In this document: piece after piece, positions 58,113 through 64,000 of the stretch
How positions within the stretch are numbered: position 1 is the first letter of the stretch
Layout of the letters: every line of letters begins with the position of its first letter
The notes under the pieces: model-generated
What the model was told of the DNA's origin: nothing
What the model saw: the letters and a program-made list of their open reading frames with translations, nothing else
Databases searched by the model: none
Assembly (NCBI GenBank): GCA_021018995.1
Contig: CM037596.1
Coordinates: forward strand, 70,702,867-70,766,866
Length of the DNA stretch: 64,000 nt
Reading direction: 5' to 3'
Source: Chloranthus sessilifolius
Taxonomy: Eukaryota; Streptophyta; Magnoliopsida; Chloranthales; Chloranthaceae
Position numbers and translations under genes: made by a program

Positions 58113-59384
58113 ATGGCCCCAAGATTTAGAGGCGAGGCGGTAGGGCGGTGCCTTTAGAGGACATTCTGAAGGTGTCGGTACATCAAGGGAGTTGCCTTCA
58201 GCATCCGGTTCTAATGCAGTCCCTATAGGAGCCGGAGTTGATAGAGGTCAGGGTGAAAGAATGGAACAAGTGTTGGAAAGTCTGGCCACCAACATTGCTC
58301 AGTGAGACGCATCTATGGCTCGAGATCACGCAATTGCCCAGCGAGCTGATTCTGGACAACAACAACATCGATTTGCCGAATTCAGGAGGATGAGACCTCC
58401 AAATTTTTTCTAGACAGACCGACCCGATGGAAGCTGAAGGTTGGTTGGATGAGATGGAAAAGATCTTCGAGGTGCTTCAGTGCACCGATGTCGAGAAGGT
58501 TAGATGGGCAACCTTCAAACTGGATGGACAGGCTGGACCATGGTGGAAGTCCGTGGCTAGACACCGGGAGCAGGAGTTTCCCAATACTCCTTGGACATGG
58601 GCTGAGTTTATCGAAGCGTTCAACGATCAGTACTTTCCCAAGATTGTTAGGCATCAGATGGAAGTTCAGTTCATCGAGCTGAAGCAGGGGACAATGTCAG
58701 TGCGTGAGTATGGAGATGAGTTCACGCGACTTTCAAGGTTTGCACCTCAACATGTGGCCACCGATATGATGAAGGCCAGAAAATTTCAGCTGGGTCTTAG
58801 GCCGAGTATACAGGAGAGCGTGGCTATGTGGGAAATGGAAACATATGGAGGAGTACTGTCAAAGGCCCTCATAGCAGAGGAAGAAATTCAAAAGCGGTTT
58901 TTGAGAAGCAGTCGAACAAGGGTGGGGGTTGTACAAGGCGCCAGTACTTATGAAAATAAGAGGGCCAAGTTTACAAAGCCGCCAGTGAACCTTACTCAAC
59001 CTGCATTTTCTATACCAACATTTTCTTCTGGATCGACCCCTTATCAGAGATTGGCAGCATCATCACCTGTGCAATCCGTACGACCAGCGGGTTCTAATGC
59101 TAGTGGAGCTTCAGTGGCACAGGGATCCTCTCGTGCACCATCTTTTGTTTCGGTCACTATGTGCCTAAGGTGCGGGAAACCACACAAGACCGAGGATTGT
59201 AGGAGGAACACTGGAGCGTGTTTTCGGTGTGGCGCAATCGGACACATGGTTAAGGATTGTCCTCAGGAGGACAAGGGAAGAACTAGTTCGGCTTCTACTC
59301 AAAGATCGACCCGACCTACTGTTCAAGGTCGAGCTTATGCCGTGATGGCTCAAGAAGCCGAAACATTGAACGACGTGATCCAAG
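58113..59384 (+). pseudogene. gag: Element E gag region
   Basis: Starts ATG at 58113 (MAPRFRG). The capsid runs through FRRMRPP, MEAEGWLDEMEKIFEVLQC (58427 on) and PWWKSVARH. The nucleocapsid has CLRCGKPHKTEDC and the CCHC knuckle CFRCGAIGHMVKDCP (about 59218-59262). Closest in layout to A and B. Broken at a small number of places; fossil. Confidence 0.88.
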
Positions 59385-59521
59385 GTATTATTAAAAGTTG
59401 AGATGTCTTCTTATTTTATGTGTTATATATAATTGCTTGATATTTAATAAATTTTGTTAATAAGTTATGAATGAACACACATGCTTAGAAACTTTTAATT
59501 GAAACGCTTGTCTAAACTAAG
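59385..59521 (+). other. GT...AG-bounded spacer between gag and pol, element E
   Basis: AT-rich 137-bp spacer bordered CAAG|GTATTA and ACTAAG|GTAC, as in A and B. Confidence 0.5.
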
Positions 59522-62500
59522 GTACCCTTTTTATGCATCGGGAGAGCGATGTAAGCAAAATCGAAGCGCGAGTGTTGATAGACCACAGGTCTACATTCTT
59601 TTGTTACTCCATTGTTCGCTGAGAAGTTGGGAATCATTCCCAAGGCCCTTGATTTCATCTTGGCAGTGTCAATTCCTACGGGCAACTAAGTGAGCACCGA
59701 TACCATGTGTCAATCAGTGATTGTGATGATCGAAGACCACGAGACAGTGGCTGATTTGATCATTTTGAGCATGGAAGGGTTCGACGTGATACTAGGGATG
59801 GATTGGTTATCTACTTACCATGCGAGCGTGGATTGTCTTCGAAAGATTGTAACATTACGCGAGAGAAAATCTTTTCGATTTTTGAGTCAAATCTTGTGTG
59901 ATACCGTTTATCTCGCCATTCGAGGCAGTATGATGAGGAACCGGTGTTGTGGTTATCGGCCTACTTGCAAGATCAAGGAGGAGAAGAAAAATATTACAGA
60001 TATTACGATTGCTTGCGAGTATTCAGATGTTTTTCCTGAAGATCTACCGGGATTACCACCTGACAGGGAGATTGAGTTTGCAATTGAGTTAGCGCCGGGT
60101 ACTGAACCAATATCAAAAGCTTTGTATCGAATGGCGCCTGCAGAATTGAAAGAGTTGAAGGAGCAGCTTCAGGAACTGCTAGATAAGGGCTTTATTAGAC
60201 CGAGTGTGTCACCCTGGGGAGCACCGGTTCTATTTGTAAAGAAGAAAGATGGTTCAATGCGGCTTTGCATCGATTATCGCCAGCTAAATATGTTGACAAT
60301 TAAGAACCGTTATCCACTTCCAAGAATTGATGATCTGTTCGATCAGTTACAAGGAGCAAGGTTCTTCTCGAAGATCGACTTGAGGTCAGGCTACCATCAG
60401 TTGAAAGTTAAGTCCAAGACATTCGAAGATGCGTCGTAACCCGATATGGGCACTACGAGTTCTTGGTCATGCCATTTGGGTTGACAAACGCACCCGCGTC
60501 ATTTATGGACTTGATGAACCGGATATTCAAGTCACATTTGGACAAGTCTGTAGTAGTTTTTGTAGATGACATCCTCATCTATTCAAAGACGCGAGAAGAA
60601 CATGAGCAACATCTGTGAGTGGCTCTACAAACCCTTAGAGACCATCAGTTATATGCAAAACTTAGTAAGTGTGAGTTTTGGCTTGAGCAGGTCAGTTTCC
60701 TAGGCCATGTTATCTCTACGAGACCGGTATTATTGACCCGAAAGATTGAGTCGTGATGAATTGGGAAACGACCAAAGACCGTTACGGAGGTTCGTAGTTT
60801 CCTCGGTTTGGCAGGATACTACAGAAGGTTTGTGGAGGGCTTCTCCAAGATATCAGGTCCTCTTACACAACTTACGAAGAAGAATACTAAATTTGATTGG
60901 ACAGAGCAGTGTGAGCAAAGTTTTCAGGAACTCAAGAAACGATTGACTCGCGGACTTGCTATACCATCGAGGCGGGGAGGCTTTGCGATGTCTGATGATG
61001 CATCATATGGGGGTTTAGTGTGCTTAACTGAATGAGAGAGTCATTGCTTATGGGTCTAGACACTAAAGACCATGAGAAGAATTGCACGCATGATCTTGAG
61101 TTGGCGGCGGTGATTTTTGCTCAAGATCTGGAGGCATTACCTTTATGGGGAGACCTTCGATATATTTACCGATCATAAGAGCCTCAAGTATCTCTTCTCA
61201 CAAAAGGAGTTGAATATGAGACAGCGTCGATGGATGGAGTTCTTGAAAGATTATGATTGCACCATCTAGTACCACCCCGGGAAAGCAAACGTAGTGGCAG
61301 ATGCGTTAAGTCGGAAGTTCTCTGCTCAGTTATCACATCTCACCGCAAGGGTGCGAAGATGGCATCTATTGGAAGATATGGCTCTAAGTAGCATGAGATT
61401 TGACGTAAAAGGTTCAGGTGCGTTAATGGCTACACTGGTGATTCGTTCCACCCTCTATGAGAACATTCGCAGACTTCAGATGACGGATGATGAACTTATG
61501 GCTATCAGACGGGATGTGATTGGGGGAAGCAAAATAGATTTTTCTATCAAAGATGACGACACTTTGTTGTTTAGAAACCGGGTATGCGTACCAACTAGTA
61601 TTGAGCTTCGGGACACTATTTTGGAAGAGGCTCATAAGTCTATGTACGCTATTCACCCTGGCAGTACCAAGATGTACCAGGACTTAAAGAAAAGCTTCTG
61701 GTGGAGAGGTTTAAAGAAAGATGTCGCTGTGTATGTCTCGAGATGTCTTGTGTGTCAGCAAGTAAAGGTGGATCATCGAAATCCGGCAGGACTGTTGCAA
61801 CCACTATCAATACCTGAGTGGAAATGGGAGGCCATTTCTATGGACTTTATTTTGGGATTGCCAAGAACATTAAGAAAATATAATGCCATTTGGGTCATTG
61901 TGGATCGATTGACTAAATCCGCACACTTCCTTCCTTATAATACGTCGTATACCGCCAACAAGCTCGCAGAATTATACATCAAGGAGATAGTTAGGCTGCA
62001 TGGTATACCGGTCAGTATCGTATCCGATAGAGACCCAATGTACACATCTCAGTTTTGGCAACGATTTCAAGAAGGAATGGGCTCTAGGCTCGATTATAGT
62101 ACAACATTCCATCCTCAGACCGATGGGCAGACTGAGAGGGTGAATCAGATTATAGAAGATATGTTACGTGCTTGCATGTTGGATTTTCAGGGGTCATGGG
62201 ACCAACATTTACCGCTGATCGAGTTCGCCTACAATAACAGTTACCAGGCTAGCATCGGCATGGCACCCTACGAAGCTTTGTATGGACGACTGCAGTCTCC
62301 GCTTAATTGGGAAGAAGTGGGTGAGAAACTCATTTTAGGTCCAGATCGTGGAGAATACAACCGAGACACGATTCGGTTAATCCGTGAGAGACTACGCATT
62401 GCTCAAAGTCGTCAGAAGAGCTACGCTGATCTGAAAAGAAACCATGTTGAGTTTAAGGTGGGAGATAACGTATTTGTCAAAATCTCTCCTACAAAAGGCG

Positions 62501-62877
62501 TGATGCATTTTGGGAAGCGTGGGAAGCTGAGTCCGCGCTATGTTGGACCTTTCGAGGTATTGGGCCGAGTCGGCGAGGTTGCCTATCGAGTAGCCTTGCC
62601 ACCGCAGCTATCGGAAATGCACAACGTGTTTCATGTGTCCATGTTACGAAGATATGTTAAGGACCCGACACACGTATTGGACTACCAGCCCATTGAGCTC
62701 CAAGAAGACCTATCCTTGGTTGAGGAACCGATACGAATCTTGGATCGTAAAGAATAAATCTTACGGACAAAGAGCATTCCCTTAGTACTCGTGAAGTGGC
62801 GAAACCATTCTTCAGAGGAAGCCACATGGGAGCGTGAAGCGGAGATTCGCGAGTAATTTTCACAACTTTTCGAGTGA
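59522..62877 (+). pseudogene. pol: Element E pol region
   Basis: Protease (about 59570 on). RT with [20 protein letters not shown] and catalytic FVDD (about 60556-60570). RNase H. Integrase zinc region with HPGSTKMYQDL (about 61654), core MDFILGLP (about 61839) to GQTERVNQIIEDM (about 62127), GPFEVLGRVGEVAYR (about 62545), and a chromodomain-like end (VKWRNHSSEEATWE, about 62790). The integrase part is the best preserved of the three Tekay elements. Broken at several places; fossil. Confidence 0.9.
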
Positions 62878-63526
62878 AGGTATATTGTAAACTATAGTTA
62901 TGTAAGAAAACCATACGTACCTTTAAATTCTTGAATTTGCTTCTTTAAAAAAAAAAAAAAAAAAAAGGGGGAGAATTTCTTCAAAATCTTCAATGTTAAA
63001 TTGGTTCATAACATCGATGCTTTACATATATATCTATAACGATCACTCAATAAAATCTTAAATGTCATATTTATTCATTCTCGGTTAGAACCGTATGTCT
63101 ATTGGAACCCGTGTCATCAGTTAGAACATGTTACCAGGCACGTGATCAAGCTTTTGAATAAGTGTTCGATTCTGACATCTGAAATTTAAGCTCAAATAAT
63201 TACCAAAAGGGTGAGGTAGGTGTGTGTGCTAGGTCTGTGTCACGGTGAAGTATATTTCCAGGCACGTGACACTTGGGAAGGTATGCATCCATGTACGGAT
63301 GCAATCCTCTATGGCAGTATGGGATGCCACAAGCAGTACATCCAGGTTACTACGGATCCCGACCCTTGAAAGCGTGCTTAGTGAAGCCTACCGCATCGCG
63401 ACCAAAGTTCTTTGACTTTAGACTGTTTCGATTTTGCTTTATACTGGTGTTAGGATAAGGACTTACCGCAGTTCGGTTTAGCTATCCGTACATTTTCGAG
63501 GACGAAAATTCCTAAGGAGGGTAGAA
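62878..63526 (+). other. Element E 3' noncoding region with a block resembling LTR F
   Basis: No gene. Contains a run of about 19 A (62948-62966). 63265-63350 resembles LTR F at 28865-28950 (CATGTACGGATG, TATGG-AGTAT, AGTACATCCAGGTTACTAC). Ends with ATTTTCG-agga-CGAAAAT and the purine tract AAGGAGGGTAGAA (63514-63526). Confidence 0.7.
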
Positions 63527-64000
63527 TGTAAAGACCCGTATTTTGAAGCCGAGTTAGACTGACCCTGTGTGTGTATTCGGCTCGGCAACCGACGTCACCA
63601 TTTGTTTTGGATTTTTATCAAGATGTGCACCGACCTCGGTGTAGCCGCTCAACACCGGACTTGAGTTTTAAAATTAGAAGTGTATAATACATAAGATGTG
63701 TGTATGTGTTTTACTTTGTGAGCAATCCTATTATAAGAAGGAATTGCATTCCCGTATTATACTAGGTTTTGTTAAGAGAGGATAGTTACCCAACCGTGTG
63801 AAACTCCGTCTTCTCTCTTCTTCAATCATCGTAGGAGATCGGTTTAGAAAACCTCCTTCTCTAGAACCCTCTTTGTTGAAAGCACTTAAACCTTAGAAAG
63901 AACTTGAATCAACCTTGGATTCGTAGTTGGCTATTGGGAGAGGTTGAGATCATTGGGGGCGTGTTGGAGTTGTCTCTGTGAACTCGTGGGATCGATCGCG
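63527..64000 (+). repeat. Element E 3' LTR, first part
   Basis: Starts TGTAAAGACCCG and matches 55558 onward. It lacks about 57 bases present at about 55651-55707, with GATGTG/GTTGTG-like short repeats at the borders. Continues beyond the window. Confidence 0.92.

Larger units (their letters stand above)
55558..64000 (+). mobile_element. Element E: Tekay/Del-like retrotransposon, right end off-window
   Basis: 5' LTR 55558-57941, Met-type primer site, gag, pol with chromodomain-like end, 3' noncoding region, polypurine tract, and the first 474 bases of the 3' LTR (from 63527). Unlike A and B it has no extra ORF after pol. LTR starts are nearly identical apart from one internal deletion in the 3' LTR, so it is fairly young. 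Coding regions broken at roughly eight places; fossil. Inserted in LTR D; the right target duplication is outside the window. Confidence 0.9.

Overview
The window is repeat-dominated nuclear DNA of a flowering plant, probably a eudicot. Most of it is nested Ty3/gypsy LTR retrotransposons with plant-type hallmarks: initiator-tRNA-Met or tRNA-Asp primer sites, Tekay/Del chromoviruses with LTRs of 2.4-3 kb, and one Athila element. Between them lie remnants of host genes: a sorting-nexin-2-like 5' part, an ankyrin-repeat fragment and two exon-like pieces of an unrecognised gene. No intact host gene, tRNA, rRNA or CRISPR array was seen. All LTR elements are treated as fossils.

Layout. (1) 1-26268: Tekay-like element B (LTRs <1-1620 plus 14509-15580, and 23311-26268). 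Its 5' LTR is interrupted by a second Tekay-like element A (1621-14508, target duplication AGAAA). Both carry gag, pol with a C-terminal chromodomain-like region, and an extra ORF between pol and the 3' LTR. (2) 26269-39107: the only stretch with host sequence. It holds a minus-strand exon pair split by a solo LTR (F, 26710-30143, duplication CATAC), the SNX2-like pseudogene, two CACTA-type transposon ends facing away from each other, an ankyrin remnant, and a degraded LTR (G, about 34690-37668). (3) 39108-64000: an LTR (D) split by a minus-strand Athila-like element C (40088-54561, duplication GTTTC) and again by a Tekay-like element E (55558 to beyond the window end).

The most interesting pattern is not a gene. 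Every LTR family here carries clusters of its own short palindrome: TCGATTAATCGA in A, C and G, TCGATGCATCGA also in C, TTGCCGCGGCAA in B plus a TCCCG/CGGGA hairpin repeat, CGTTCGATCGA-type in D, CGCTCGAGCGAG in E, and TCAATCGATTGA in F. In A, B and C the same motif recurs in the untranslated leader just ahead of the extra ORF(s), and copy number differs between the two LTRs of one element. Three elements of different lineages (C versus E and G) also share a block of about 170 bp beside the array, in opposite orientation relative to the element. The Tekay-type LTRs further share a hairpin followed by an AG-bounded acidic peptide-coding stretch. A testable idea is that the arrays are cis targets, perhaps of the proteins encoded by the extra ORFs, and that array and block move between element families as a module.
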